This document shows, one piece after another, positions 16,804 through 25,823 of a stretch of 40,624 nucleotides of DNA; positions within the stretch are counted from its first letter, which is position 1; every line of letters begins with the position of its first letter. The translations under genes were made by a program, and so were the position numbers. Source of the stretch: Myxosarcina sp. GA_180221_E-2-1-MAG-40_15 (GTDB lineage Bacteria; Cyanobacteriota; Cyanobacteriia; Cyanobacteriales; Xenococcaceae); assembly GCA_020692205.1 (NCBI GenBank), contig JAIMKV010000047.1, forward strand, positions 1-40,624. Reading direction: 5' to 3'. Under the pieces are notes generated by a model that saw only the letters and a list, made by a program, of their open reading frames with translations, made no database searches and was not told the DNA's origin.

Positions 16804-18048
16804 TTATCCTTGGACTACTTGTTTGATCGTAGTGAAAGTTTCTACACTGATCAATCCTGGCCGATATCCTTTCTGGTTAGACATTCCTAAAAATACAGCT
16901 TCACTTCCTTCGGGATTGCGGGAAAATTTGGGTGAAGTATTGATATAGACTAAGGCACTATCCACGCCTTGGACAAATTGACGACTCTCCTGATAAGATT
17001 CCGTTACAATGCAGTCTGCATGACCACTACTATAGCGATTAATCCAGAAAACAGCCTGAGATAGACTATCAACGTAGCGAAATGCTAAGATTTTAGCCAA
17101 ATAAGGTCTTCTCCATTCTTGAGACTTGATTGATTTCAAGAACTCAGGAAATCTCTCAGTCAAGGCTTCATCTCCCCGTAGCTCAAATCCATGTTGTTGC
17201 AAATTATTAAATAAAGACTGTAGAACTGAAGGCTTTGTATCTTTGTGGATTAATACTTTTTCAATAGCGTTGACAGCATCAGGTTCGCTATCATGACTAT
17301 CTACAATCATGTGACGGGTTAGTTCTGGACTTCCACTCAGTGACCAATATAAATAACAGTTACCAATTGCGGTTTTAAGTACTGCTGTCGTGGCTTTTTC
17401 TGCCACTTGCTTGACTAAGCTAGGGCGACCATAAGGAATCACTAGATTTAAATATCGATCTTGAGTGACTAATTCCTGAACTGAGATGCCTAAGTCGGGA
17501 GAGATCGCCTCAATTGAGCTTAAAGGTAAATCAGTAGTAGCCAATGCTTTTTTTAAGATTGCAGCAATAGTTTGATTGGAATTGCTAGCAGCATTACACC
17601 CTCTTGTAATTAGACTGTTTCCCGTTTTGAGACACATTCCCGCTGCGATCGCCGCGAGTTCGGGAAAAGCTTCATAGATTAAGGCAATTGTTCCTAAAGG
17701 AATTAACTGACAATAAGTCTGTGATGGTTCTATCTGGTGTGGAGCATTAATTAAGCGTCTGGTGGGGTCTGCTGACTTGGAAAGCTGGTTTAAAATAGCA
17801 ACGGTCATTTCCAGCCTTTCTGGAGTAAGTTTCAACCAGTCAACAATTGGCTCAGCGATCGCCATTTCACGGCTTATTTCTAAGTCTAAGGTATTGGCTT
17901 CTAAAATTTCATCAAAACTGTTTTCTACTGCCTTAGCTAGTGCTAATACCCCATTTCTTCTTTTTACGCCTGATATTTGAGCTAATTCAGCTGCGGCTTT
18001 TTGAGATTCTCGAACTATGGCCAGCATTTGATCTGATGAACTTTGCAT
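16804..18048 (-). CDS. ProA-like protein lacking the catalytic cysteine
   Basis: A 414-residue member of the gamma-glutamyl phosphate reductase branch of the aldehyde dehydrogenase superfamily. Family blocks are recognisable: LGTIALIYEAFPE (ProA usually IGVIYESRP), CLKTGNSLITRG, TAIGNCYLYW (usually GxGNCHVYVD) and AVNAIEKVLIH. In active ProA the last block begins Ser-Val-Cys-Asn-Ala with the nucleophile Cys. Here V259 takes that place. The C-terminal AVFLGMSNQKGYRPGLISVE also departs from the ProA GAEIGISTxxxHARGPVGLE pattern. It is therefore probably not a working glutamate-semialdehyde dehydrogenase, and a true proA should lie elsewhere. It starts 10 bases after the zinc-ribbon membrane gene, so the two are likely an operon. 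Confidence 0.8.
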   Translation of the reverse strand: MQSSSDQMLAIVRESQKAAAELAQISGVKRRNGVLALAKAVENSFDEILEANTLDLEISREMAIAEPIVDWLKLTPERLEMTVAILNQLSKSADPTRRLINAPHQIEPSQTYCQLIPLGTIALIYEAFPELAAIAAGMCLKTGNSLITRGCNAASNSNQTIAAILKKALATTDLPLSSIEAISPDLGISVQELVTQDRYLNLVIPYGRPSLVKQVAEKATTAVLKTAIGNCYLYWSLSGSPELTRHMIVDSHDSEPDAVNAIEKVLIHKDTKPSVLQSLFNNLQQHGFELRGDEALTERFPEFLKSIKSQEWRRPYLAKILAFRYVDSLSQAVFWINRYSSGHADCIVTESYQESRQFVQGVDSALVYINTSPKFSRNPEGSEAVFLGMSNQKGYRPGLISVETFTTIKQVVQG

Positions 18049-18058
18049 GGTTTTGCTA

Positions 18059-18472
18059 TTAATGCCGATAGACTATAAACAGCGATAGGATTAGCAGAAT
18101 AATCAAAAATAAAAATATCACTATCCAGGAAATGATACTCTGGGCATTCAACCATCGCAATAGTAGAGGTAAGATGACTACGATTAAAACGCTTAGGCTA
18201 AGCAACAAGATTAATATCATGGATAAATAGCTTTGCGTCCAACGAGCATAAGCATTTTTCCAGCGATTTCCTGTCCATCGCCACGATTTTTTTTGATAGA
18301 TCGAAGATAATTGTTCAATTACCTGACCATCTTTTTTGACCACAAAAATTTGTTGACAGCGATCGCACCCCAAAGCCTCGGTTAGCACAATCGGTTTTAG
18401 GCTGCCTTTCCTTCTACAAGGGCAAGGATATTCACTGCTTAGATCTATTTTCTGTGTTTTGTGTGAACGCAC
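18059..18472 (-). CDS. Zinc-ribbon membrane protein
   Basis: A 137-residue protein with a possible four-cysteine metal site (EYPCPCRRKG and GCDRCQQIFVV, residues 16-45), a tryptophan- and arginine-rich linker (WRWTGNRWKNAYARW), and two strongly hydrophobic helices (MILILLLSLSVLIVVILPLLL and IISWIVIFLFLIILLILSLF). It starts at a GTG (18472). It belongs to no family I can name, although the pattern looks conserved. It overlaps in transcription with the ProA-like gene 10 bases downstream. Confidence 0.7.
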   Translation of the reverse strand: MRSHKTQKIDLSSEYPCPCRRKGSLKPIVLTEALGCDRCQQIFVVKKDGQVIEQLSSIYQKKSWRWTGNRWKNAYARWTQSYLSMILILLLSLSVLIVVILPLLLRWLNAQSIISWIVIFLFLIILLILSLFIVYRH

Positions 18473-18647
18473 TCTACTGCTTAAACTTAATAAAATTAAA
18501 TGTTAGATAAACTTTGATCGCAACTTACGAAGATAAATATTTTTATATTATCTTCTTTTGCTTTCTTAGCACTCCTCAACTTAATTTTAGTCAAGACATA
18601 AGGTTTCGTTCATCACTTTATGCTTCAATTTTACTTAAGAATTTATA

Positions 18648-18719
18648 AGCGGGTGACGCGATTCGAACGCGCGACATTCACCTTGGCAAGGTGACGCTCT
18701 ACCACTGAGCTACACCCGC
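18648..18719 (-). tRNA. tRNA-Gly (anticodon GCC)
   Basis: Minus-strand acceptor arms GCGGGTG and CACCCGC, D-arm GCTCAGTGGTAGAGC, anticodon stem-loop CACCTTGCCAAGGTG with anticodon GCC, and T-loop GTTCGAATC. The length is 72 bases with discriminator T, and CCA is not encoded. Confidence 0.96.
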
Positions 18720-18872
18720 ACTTCAACGAATTCCTGTTGGAATGTTGACCCACAACTTGGTTAAGCTGTGCTATTTACTTGCCGATAATTATTATGGCAG
18801 ATTGTTGGCAGTTTTTCAAGCAATTTTCCAGCTCGATATTGGTAGAAGAGAAAGTCTGGTCGCCGTGAAAAT

Positions 18873-20360
18873 TTAAGCAGTTCTACCAACATGAATATCC
18901 CTAACCCTAACAGGAACACAGGCATGAGTCATCTGGGCAATCTGCATCGGTTCGCCTTTGCCACACATATTTGTCCCGCACTGGACTAGTTCTGATTCGT
19001 CACCAAGAGCATCGATGCTGTTCCAGAAGTCGGTAGTCATGCTGTGATAGGTAACGTTTTTGAGCATTCCTATAATCTTGCCGTGTTTAATCTGCCAGAA
19101 AGCATCTCCACCAAACTGAAAGTTACGACGTTGTTGATCTATAGAATAGCTACCAATACCATCAATTAAAATTCCAGTTTCAGTATCGGCAATCATTTCG
19201 GCTAAAGTCGCAGTATGGCTGTCTCCTGGCTTACCTGGCTCTAAACCCAAGTTGGGAATACGTACCATTGGTGTACTAGACCAACTATCAGCGTAGGCAC
19301 TACCGTTACTACTATCTCTTCCCAAACGATAAGCGGTTTCTCGATCTGTTAAGTAGTCATTGAGAATGCCGTCTTTAACGACATACCAGCGTTGTGCGGG
19401 TACGCCCTCATCATCATAAGCCATTGTACTCCGACCATGGGGTTGAGTGCGATCGGCGACTAGGTTTACCCAAGGAGCAGCATACTGTAGTTTGTGTAGA
19501 TTATCGGTAGTAGCAAAACTAGTTCCAGCAAAGTTGGCTTCGTAACCGTATACTCGATCTAATTCGGTAGGATGTCCGACAGATTCGTGGATTGTCAGGA
19601 ACAAATTACTTGGTTTTAAAATTAGCGTCGTTTTACCATCACCAGTGAATTCGGGAGCGTGAACTTTTTCAATGGCTTCATTTGCCACTCGCTCAAGATT
19701 GCTCAATAAATCGGCACGATCAATATGTTCATAACCAATATTAAGCGGCGGGCGTTCGTAATTACGGCTTTTGGCATCTCCGTTAGCGATCGCCGTACAG
19801 CCCATCCCAGGATAGCTACGATAGATGATCTGTTCAATCACTGAACCAACAGTAGAAGCAAATATTTTATCTTCTTTGATAAAGCTGAGAAATGAATAGG
19901 CTTTCTTAATTCCTTGATCACCATAAGCTAAAAACTGCTCGTTGATATTTAGCAGTAGTTCGGCTTTTTCTTGAATCGATATTTCAAAGGGATCGATTTG
20001 AATCGGCGTAATGTATTTTTCTTGATATGCTGCTACAGGAACAAGTTTGACAGGCTCTTGTTGACTTAGCCGACTTCCCTTGGCGGTATCTACAGCTAAA
20101 TTAACAATCCTGGTAATTTCTTCTGGAGTAATACGATGAGAAGCGACGAAACCCCAGGCACCATCTAACAGTACTCGCACCCCAAAACCAGAACTAACGT
20201 TGTCTGAAAGACGGTTTAAAGAGCGATCTCGTGCCGATAGGCTTTGTTGGCGATAGTGGCAGATTCGGATGTCGCCATACTCACAACCAGCCTGACGAAT
20301 TAAGTCTATGGCTAAGGAGGCTAATTCCTTAGTAGTTTTTTGGACAGGGGCTTGTACCAT
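18873..20360 (-). CDS. tldD: TldD-type metalloprotease
   Basis: A member of the TldD/PmbA metallopeptidase family, whose paired subunits digest small or modified peptides. Using the ATG at 20360 the protein has 495 residues. An in-frame TTG at 20411 would add 17 unlikely residues. The metal motif HESVGH (H258, E259, H263) lies near the middle, followed by PTELDRVYGYEANFAGTSFA. TldD itself carries this motif, whereas PmbA/TldE lacks it. No tldE/pmbA partner lies in the window. tRNA-Gly follows downstream and the kinase remnant lies just upstream on the other strand. Confidence 0.9.
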   Translation of the reverse strand: MVQAPVQKTTKELASLAIDLIRQAGCEYGDIRICHYRQQSLSARDRSLNRLSDNVSSGFGVRVLLDGAWGFVASHRITPEEITRIVNLAVDTAKGSRLSQQEPVKLVPVAAYQEKYITPIQIDPFEISIQEKAELLLNINEQFLAYGDQGIKKAYSFLSFIKEDKIFASTVGSVIEQIIYRSYPGMGCTAIANGDAKSRNYERPPLNIGYEHIDRADLLSNLERVANEAIEKVHAPEFTGDGKTTLILKPSNLFLTIHESVGHPTELDRVYGYEANFAGTSFATTDNLHKLQYAAPWVNLVADRTQPHGRSTMAYDDEGVPAQRWYVVKDGILNDYLTDRETAYRLGRDSSNGSAYADSWSSTPMVRIPNLGLEPGKPGDSHTATLAEMIADTETGILIDGIGSYSIDQQRRNFQFGGDAFWQIKHGKIIGMLKNVTYHSMTTDFWNSIDALGDESELVQCGTNMCGKGEPMQIAQMTHACVPVRVRDIHVGRTA

Positions 20361-20449
20361 AGGAGCTTCGATCTCAGAAAAGTATTGATAATATAGGTAT
20401 ATTTTAGACAAAAGCTAAGATCTAAACACAGTTGATGAAGGTTTAGGGA

Positions 20450-20626
20450 GTGTCAATAAATTTGCTTGATAATGCAGTCAAATATTCTGAGCCAAAAACC
20501 ACTGTGATTTTAAGGCTAATTGAACAAGATCATCAGGTAATAATTCAGGTAGGCGATCGCAGTGTGGGTATATTCCTGCAGCATTAACGTGTTTTTGAGC
20601 GTTTCGATCTGTCAATTACTAATTAG
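20450..20626 (+). pseudogene. Histidine kinase ATPase-domain remnant
   Basis: Reading from 20450 gives INLLDNAVKYSEP followed by VIIQVGDRSVGIFLQH, a stop at 20585, then RVFERF and a second stop at 20624. These are the N box, G1 box and the post-G1 RVFERF block of a histidine kinase HATPase domain, in order and frame. A TAA has replaced the expected glutamine codon, and DRSVGIF departs from the usual DxGxGIP. No start, dimerisation domain or G2 box remains. The piece overlaps the end of the gene at 20612-21565 on the other strand. Confidence 0.8.
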
Positions 20627-21565
20627 CCAATTTTGATTTGAACAATCTAAGCTAGACAATTGAGACTTCACTTTAATATTATTCTTAGCAAACTCTGGTT
20701 TGGGTCTAATTCTCAGCAAAAAATAACCTTTTATATCCTGTGGTGGCAATATATATTTGGGAGCGGTAATTATGCACCAAGTCAACGGTAAACTGGAGCG
20801 ATCGTAGAGGGTAAAGTAGATCTCAAATTGCTCAATAATCTTTGACTCAACTTCTATTTGCAGCGTTTGCTGCGAGTCTAGATAATTATAGGCAAAGTGG
20901 GTTGCAGGTGCGCCAACTGGTAAGTATTCGTAGCGGACAAAAGATTCTGGTAAATAGTTACGTAGCTTGAGAATGGTATAAATGTAATAGTGTAAGCTAG
21001 AATAAAACCAATTTTTGGTCTCGATCAAATTCTGATAATAACTATTAATATCATTAGGAACATTAAAAGGTTCTACAAATAAGCGATTATCTATTTTTAT
21101 TCCAGGATAATTAATCGTATCCGTACGATCATAATAGCGAACTCCTAATGAATATTTACCAGTAGGAAGTTTAACTATATGCCATGAGTTAGTTGAATCA
21201 ATCTGCTCGGATTCAATACTGCAAATTGTCTTGTAGCCAGGAAAACTATATATAACCGCAATCCAAGAACGAGAAGATTTATTGGCGGTGTCAATGTCTA
21301 TAGCGATGGTTTCTACTACTTTGAATGGCCCCAAAGTACCAATAACTGCATGAGTATTCCAGCGTGGTGCTTTAGTCATCAACACAGGTAAAATTAGCGG
21401 AGCTTTAATCATTTTTGCTGATAATACTCGCCATTGAGCAGCTTTCTGTTGATTAACCGCTAGATAAATGGTAAATAAGTTACCAATAATCAACTTCATT
21501 ACTTTGTTGAACACAAAGGAGAGGAAAGCCAAAGGAATTTCCCATAATAACCAGATTTTGTTCAT
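20612..21565 (-). CDS. Cyanobacterial conserved protein (DUF6208-like)
   Basis: A 317-residue protein. The N-terminus is hydrophobic (IWLLWEIPLAFLSFVFNKVMKLIIGNLFTIYLAV), suggesting membrane association. The rest is soluble beta-rich sequence with ILPVLMTKAPRWNTHAVIGTLGPF, a central WIAVIYSFPGYKTI and the block NWFYSSLHYYIYTILKLRNYLPESFVRYEYLPVGAP. These blocks resemble a cyanobacterial family I remember as DUF6208. The name is tentative and the function unknown. It stands 101 bases downstream of the CpcT-like gene. Confidence 0.6.
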   Translation of the reverse strand: MNKIWLLWEIPLAFLSFVFNKVMKLIIGNLFTIYLAVNQQKAAQWRVLSAKMIKAPLILPVLMTKAPRWNTHAVIGTLGPFKVVETIAIDIDTANKSSRSWIAVIYSFPGYKTICSIESEQIDSTNSWHIVKLPTGKYSLGVRYYDRTDTINYPGIKIDNRLFVEPFNVPNDINSYYQNLIETKNWFYSSLHYYIYTILKLRNYLPESFVRYEYLPVGAPATHFAYNYLDSQQTLQIEVESKIIEQFEIYFTLYDRSSLPLTWCIITAPKYILPPQDIKGYFLLRIRPKPEFAKNNIKVKSQLSSLDCSNQNWLISN

Positions 21566-21665
21566 TAATTTTGCGATTAATTTTCTCGCGATCGCCTATC
21601 TAAAACCTTACATCTAAAGTCAACTATTTACTTAGCTGTAAAAATACTAATAAAAATTTTAATTG

Positions 21666-22265
21666 TTATTGATTTAGTTCCTGAGAAAAGTCTTGAAGTT
21701 TACTAAAGCGATATGCTCCCATTAATGCGCCCCAAGTTGCTTCGCCCGTTTCGGGATCGATGCCTTGATCATCGATTTGTAGTTCATCTGCTGTAGCTTT
21801 AAATCCCAGAGATACTTGAAAAGTTGTGCCGTGATAAGTAACTTGACAGGGTTTTTGGGTTACTGGCGTAGTTTCAAAACAATACTGTCCATGATTGAGC
21901 TGTTTTGACGCGACTTTCAATGTACAGTTAGGCAAAAACTTAATTGTTTCTGGGGTTATTTGCTCAATTAAAGCTTTATTTTGTCCTGCACCACGCGCCG
22001 TGTTTATGTCTTCAAACATATAAAATTCCACCTCTATAGTGTCTTTTTGCCTCAAGCGCAAGATTCTGGGACGATAGGGTTGGTCGATTTTAATTACATT
22101 AGCCTGTTCCGCAAATAAAGCAATGCTATTATCAGTAAAAATAGGCACTGGACGTATCCAAAGGCGTAAATTAACGTACCAAACTGGTTGTTGTAGTGCC
22201 TGTTCTCGATTGCTAAACTCTCCAGCCAAATAGCTAGCTAAAGCCGTTAATTGAGAAGAAATCAT
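21666..22265 (-). CDS. CpcT/CpeT-family phycobiliprotein lyase
   Basis: A soluble lyase of the CpcT/CpeT family, which attaches phycocyanobilin (CpcT) or acts on phycoerythrin subunits (CpeT). The 199-residue length is normal. The N-terminal LASYLAGEFSNREQA is the family signature, followed by QPYRPRILRLRQ, the YMFED segment, and a C-terminal DPETGEATWGALMGAYRFSK. Classical CpcT works on the beta-phycocyanin Cys153 site. Cyanobacteria often have two paralogues, so the exact substrate is open. It is followed by the DUF6208-like gene on the same strand. Confidence 0.85.
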   Translation of the reverse strand: MISSQLTALASYLAGEFSNREQALQQPVWYVNLRLWIRPVPIFTDNSIALFAEQANVIKIDQPYRPRILRLRQKDTIEVEFYMFEDINTARGAGQNKALIEQITPETIKFLPNCTLKVASKQLNHGQYCFETTPVTQKPCQVTYHGTTFQVSLGFKATADELQIDDQGIDPETGEATWGALMGAYRFSKLQDFSQELNQ

Positions 22266-22442
22266 TTAATTTATTTTTGATTGAATATTACTGAACATCA
22301 AAATACTCAGCTAAATTTGGACTCAGAAAAATGATAGTCTTGACTAAGGCTGATTTTGATCTTTTATTTCAAAAGTCTGTTTTAAACCAACAATAGATTA
22401 GTTTATTTTATATATTATTAGTTTAAGTATAGTTACCAATCG

Positions 22443-22850
22443 ATGTCGCAACTAGAACGTTTAATTTCCCTGGCTGAAGATGAGCTAGCCGTATATAGTA
22501 CTGATGCTCGCAAAATCGAAAGATTGCGTCGCAAAATTGGCATTTCTGTAAGTGCTGCCCAGCAAAAAGAGGTCAAGCAAGAATTATTAGAATTGATGCC
22601 TCAAGGGTTTTGGGGTAAATTGATCGAAGAACAGCGTCAAACGGTAGCGTTACCTTTTTGGGGGATTGCTGGATTGGGTTTGCTGTTGGGAATTTCTTTA
22701 CGTCAACCAGTGGATTTTCTCGCGCCTGCAATTGGGATTCCTTTAGCGATTAACATTCAAAAATGGGGTTGGAATCTACAAGCTAAACGTATTCTTTTGA
22801 AAACTTTAACAGAAATTGAAGCTATAACTAAGCAACCAGTTAAAGAATAA
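22443..22850 (+). CDS. Conserved hypothetical membrane protein
   Basis: A 135-residue protein. The N-terminal part is helical and charged (LERLISLAEDELAVY, ARKIERLRRKIG), followed by VKQELLELMPQGFWGKLIEEQRQ, and two hydrophobic segments (LPFWGIAGLGLLLGISL and LAPAIGIPLAINI). I do not recognise the family. It stands alone, divergent from the CpcT-like gene and convergent with nusB. Confidence 0.65.
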   Translation: MSQLERLISLAEDELAVYSTDARKIERLRRKIGISVSAAQQKEVKQELLELMPQGFWGKLIEEQRQTVALPFWGIAGLGLLLGISLRQPVDFLAPAIGIPLAINIQKWGWNLQAKRILLKTLTEIEAITKQPVKE

Positions 22851-22916
22851 AGATTGGAAAACAACTGATTTAATAGCGAATATTAATTAACGTTCAGTCT
22901 CGTCAACTCACTTACT

Positions 22917-23717
22917 TTATTCCTGATTAATAAAAGTTTGCTTCATAATCGGTAAAGTCTGATTGTCATTGTCTGCTATATTTTTAACTTCTGTTGCTTC
23001 TAGCTGTTTGTCGATCTCTACTCCTTCAGCGATCGCTGAAGCACTTTTTGGCGGCACTTCAGTCTTTGAAAATGCTGCCTGCGCTTTACCTTCTTCTTTA
23101 AGGCGATCGCTCAATCGCCGCAATACTCCATTGATAAAGCGAAACCCGTCTTCATCAGAATAGCGTTTTGCTAATTCTACCGACTCGTTAATCGCAACCC
23201 GTTCTGGAACTTCTAAATAAATTATCTCTGCCACGGCGATCCGCAAAATATCGCGATCAATTTTGGCGAGACGACTAAGTTGCCAAGCTACCAAAACATT
23301 TTCGATGGCAGCTTCAATTTCTTGACGATATTCGTTAACCGTAGTGATTAACTCTGTGGCGTACTGTCTTACTTGATCTTTGTTAGTAAGCTGCAAAAAC
23401 TCAGGAAATTCGACTGCCATCCCCAGACGATTCACTGCTGTTTGAGAAACTGACAAAGCTTCTTGAATCATCACTCTAGCACTGTTCAAATCGCTGGCGC
23501 GGGTTTCGCTGTTTAAAATACGCTCCTCACCCCGTTTGATTTCTGCTGAGGCTGCCTCTAAGTTATCTTGAACTTCGATAGTTAAAGTCCGAATAGCAGC
23601 TAAAACCAAACTATCAAGATCTTCTTGAGCTAGTTTACCTTTCTTAGTTTTGATTTGGCTAATACTCAGCAAAGCTAATTCACGAGCAATACTTCTAGGT
23701 TGTTTGCGCAGAGCCAT
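22917..23717 (-). CDS. nusB: Transcription antitermination factor NusB
   Basis: An RNA-binding protein that works with NusE and boxA in ribosomal RNA antitermination. The N-terminal QPRSIARELALLSISQI and the C-terminal LRIAVAEIIYLEVPERVAINESVELAKRYSDEDGFRFINGVLRRL are the conserved NusB segments. The protein is long (266 residues; typical bacterial NusB is about 140-160) because of a mid-protein insertion and a low-complexity C-terminal tail, as is usual in cyanobacteria. It lies 74 bases downstream of the DUF502 gene, a common cyanobacterial neighbour. Confidence 0.92.
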   Translation of the reverse strand: MALRKQPRSIARELALLSISQIKTKKGKLAQEDLDSLVLAAIRTLTIEVQDNLEAASAEIKRGEERILNSETRASDLNSARVMIQEALSVSQTAVNRLGMAVEFPEFLQLTNKDQVRQYATELITTVNEYRQEIEAAIENVLVAWQLSRLAKIDRDILRIAVAEIIYLEVPERVAINESVELAKRYSDEDGFRFINGVLRRLSDRLKEEGKAQAAFSKTEVPPKSASAIAEGVEIDKQLEATEVKNIADNDNQTLPIMKQTFINQE

Positions 23718-23791
23718 ATTCTGTCTATTTTAAGCCAATAGTAAATGCTCAATAATTGGTCGAGCCTAATCATTATACCGCCTAGTTTGGC

Positions 23792-24529
23792 TTAACTTTC
23801 TTCTTCCAGGGCGATCGAATTAGATTCTTCTGAAACAAAGCCATTTTTAACCGCTATTGTTTGCTTATTTTTGGCAACTGGAAGATGTTGTTTAACAGTA
23901 GGAGTTTCAGGGCTAACTATTCCGCCTGAGATCAGAATTTTGAAAGCATCTTCGATCGAAATATCGATATCGATCGCTTCTTGCTTAGGAATTATGGCAT
24001 ACCATCCCGAAGTGGGATTAGGAGTGGTGGGAATAAAAACACTAATCATCTCCTCAGTCAAATGGGTTTGAAGTGGTGGACTGACTTTTCCCGTCACGAA
24101 CCCCATACTCCATACTCCCTTACGGGGATATTCAACTATTACTACCCTTCTAAATTTGCTTTTAGAATCACCTACAAGAGTTTCTAAGATTTGCTTGAGA
24201 GTTTTATAAACAGAACCTGCCAGAGGAATAGCTTGAAGAAACTGCTCACCAAAGTCTAGTAGCCATCTGCCAACAATATTTCGCGCCATCAAGCCAATGA
24301 TTAGGATACTTAGCAGAGGTACGGCTAACCCGACTGAAAAATTCAGAATATTGGTTAAAACTGGATCTAATCCATCGAAGGGATTGATCTGCTTGGGTAT
24401 GCGGGTAAATAAATCGATCGCCCATTTGGCAATGGAAATAGATAGCCAAATAGTCGTAGCTAAAGGAATGACTACCAGCAAACCCGCAATTAAATCACTT
24501 TTTAAATTTTGTTTTAAACGTTGCAGCAC
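23792..24529 (-). CDS. DUF502 family membrane protein
   Basis: A 245-residue integral membrane protein. The opening LKSDLIAGLLVVIPLATTIWL and the later VGLAVPLLSILIIGLMARNIVGR and FGEQFLQAIPLAGSVYKTLKQI are the DUF502 signature blocks. It begins at GTG 24529 with GAGGAG about 10 bases upstream. A soluble C-terminal domain follows (about residue 120 on). Function unknown. It sits just upstream of nusB and is probably cotranscribed. Confidence 0.88.
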   Translation of the reverse strand: MLQRLKQNLKSDLIAGLLVVIPLATTIWLSISIAKWAIDLFTRIPKQINPFDGLDPVLTNILNFSVGLAVPLLSILIIGLMARNIVGRWLLDFGEQFLQAIPLAGSVYKTLKQILETLVGDSKSKFRRVVIVEYPRKGVWSMGFVTGKVSPPLQTHLTEEMISVFIPTTPNPTSGWYAIIPKQEAIDIDISIEDAFKILISGGIVSPETPTVKQHLPVAKNKQTIAVKNGFVSEESNSIALEEES

Positions 24530-24614
24530 AGAGCGATTACTCTCCTCACAACTAAATTTTGGATAATTGAACTCTAATATAAGTTTTAAAGCTTATAAAA
24601 AATTGTTGCAAGTG

Positions 24615-24642
24615 TTGACTTCCCACACACATTTATTATATT
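24615..24642 (+). promoter_or_regulatory. Candidate pgl promoter
   Basis: TTGACT (24615-24620) and TATATT (24637-24642) with a 16-base spacer, about 160 bases before the pgl start. A good sigma-70 match. Confidence 0.55.
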
Positions 24643-24800
24643 GGCATGATTGGTTCGTAGAATCTGTAAACATAACTTTAAGTTTTGGTCACGAAAATCG
24701 CCTACCGTTCTAAGATCGACAGTGTTGAAAATAGTTTGAAGTAAACTACTACTCAGTCTTTTTAACTATAAAGACATTTTTAAATAATTTAGAGAACAAT

Positions 24801-25523
24801 ATGGCTATTGAGAACAAAACCGTAGAAGTTTTGGCTGATCAAGCGGCTCTAGTTCAGAGATCGCAAGAGATTATTTTATCTCGTCTACACACAGCTATTG
24901 CATCGAGAGATCGATTTACTATTGCCTTATCTGGAGGTAGCACTCCTAAACCACTATATGAATCATTATCGAGTCAATCTCTGCCTTGGTCGAAAATACA
25001 CATCTTTTGGGGAGATGAACGTTATGTTCCCGGTACACATCAAGACAGTAATCAGTTGATGGCGCGTCAGGCATGGCTGGATCAAATCGAGATACCTGAG
25101 ATGAATATTCACCCAATAAATACTACTTCAGGCGATCCGCAACAAGATGCCAAACAACACGAAGCAGAATTACGACAGTTTTTTCAGACTGAGTCAGGAT
25201 TTCCCACTTTTGATTTAATTCTTTTGGGTATGGGAGATGATGGTCATACTGCTTCCTTATTTCCTTATACAGAAGCTTTATCAGTGAGCGATCGCTTGAT
25301 TACAGTCGGCAATAAAGATGATCAGCCTCGACTTACTTTTACGATTCCTCTAATCAATCAAGCTCGCTGCGTTTTATTTGTAGTAGCAGGAGATAATAAA
25401 AGCTCAGCCTTAAAACAGGTGTTTGCTGCCCAAGCTGATGAAATGCAATATCCCTCTCGTTTAATTCAACCACAGGGAGAATTATTATGGCTATTAGACC
25501 AAGCAGCCGCTGCGGAACTATAA
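24801..25523 (+). CDS. pgl: 6-phosphogluconolactonase
   Basis: Hydrolyses 6-phosphogluconolactone to 6-phosphogluconate in the oxidative pentose-phosphate pathway, in the cytosol. The 240-residue protein belongs to the DevB/SOL type. It has ALSGGSTPKPLYE near residue 45, HIFWGDERYVPGTHQDSN, LGMGDDGHTASLFP, and a C-terminal VVAGDNKSSAL. The start at 24801 fits family length. It stands alone between the DUF502/nusB pair and the FHA gene. Confidence 0.93.
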   Translation: MAIENKTVEVLADQAALVQRSQEIILSRLHTAIASRDRFTIALSGGSTPKPLYESLSSQSLPWSKIHIFWGDERYVPGTHQDSNQLMARQAWLDQIEIPEMNIHPINTTSGDPQQDAKQHEAELRQFFQTESGFPTFDLILLGMGDDGHTASLFPYTEALSVSDRLITVGNKDDQPRLTFTIPLINQARCVLFVVAGDNKSSALKQVFAAQADEMQYPSRLIQPQGELLWLLDQAAAAEL

Positions 25524-25823
25524 AGCATTACAATCAAGTTGAGTGCGTTTTAGTTAATAATTGATGCGGAATATTGGGCAAGAGAGGTATGATCTACGCC
25601 AGCCAAAGAATTACCCCAAATATTTGCTCATTAATGTTGAGCTAATGTATGAGCAATTAATCTAATTGGCAAAGCTCAAAAATTGCTTCCCCAATGATCA
25701 ACTTCATCAAATCAATATGATTTTACTGGCGAATTTTAAAAAACTTAAACTTTAACAGTAGTATAGTGGGGTTAAAAAGTACTCGCTTTGGTAGCAGTGT
25801 AATAGTTATATTTGAAAACACTT
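25524..25823. other. 300-base gap between pgl and the FHA gene
   Basis: No gene is seen. TTGCTCAT (25624-25631) and ATGAGCAA (25649-25656) form an 8-bp inverted repeat with a 17-base loop about 100 bases after pgl. It has no T tract and its role is unclear. A promoter for the next gene is expected near 25740-25800 but none is convincing. Confidence 0.4.
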
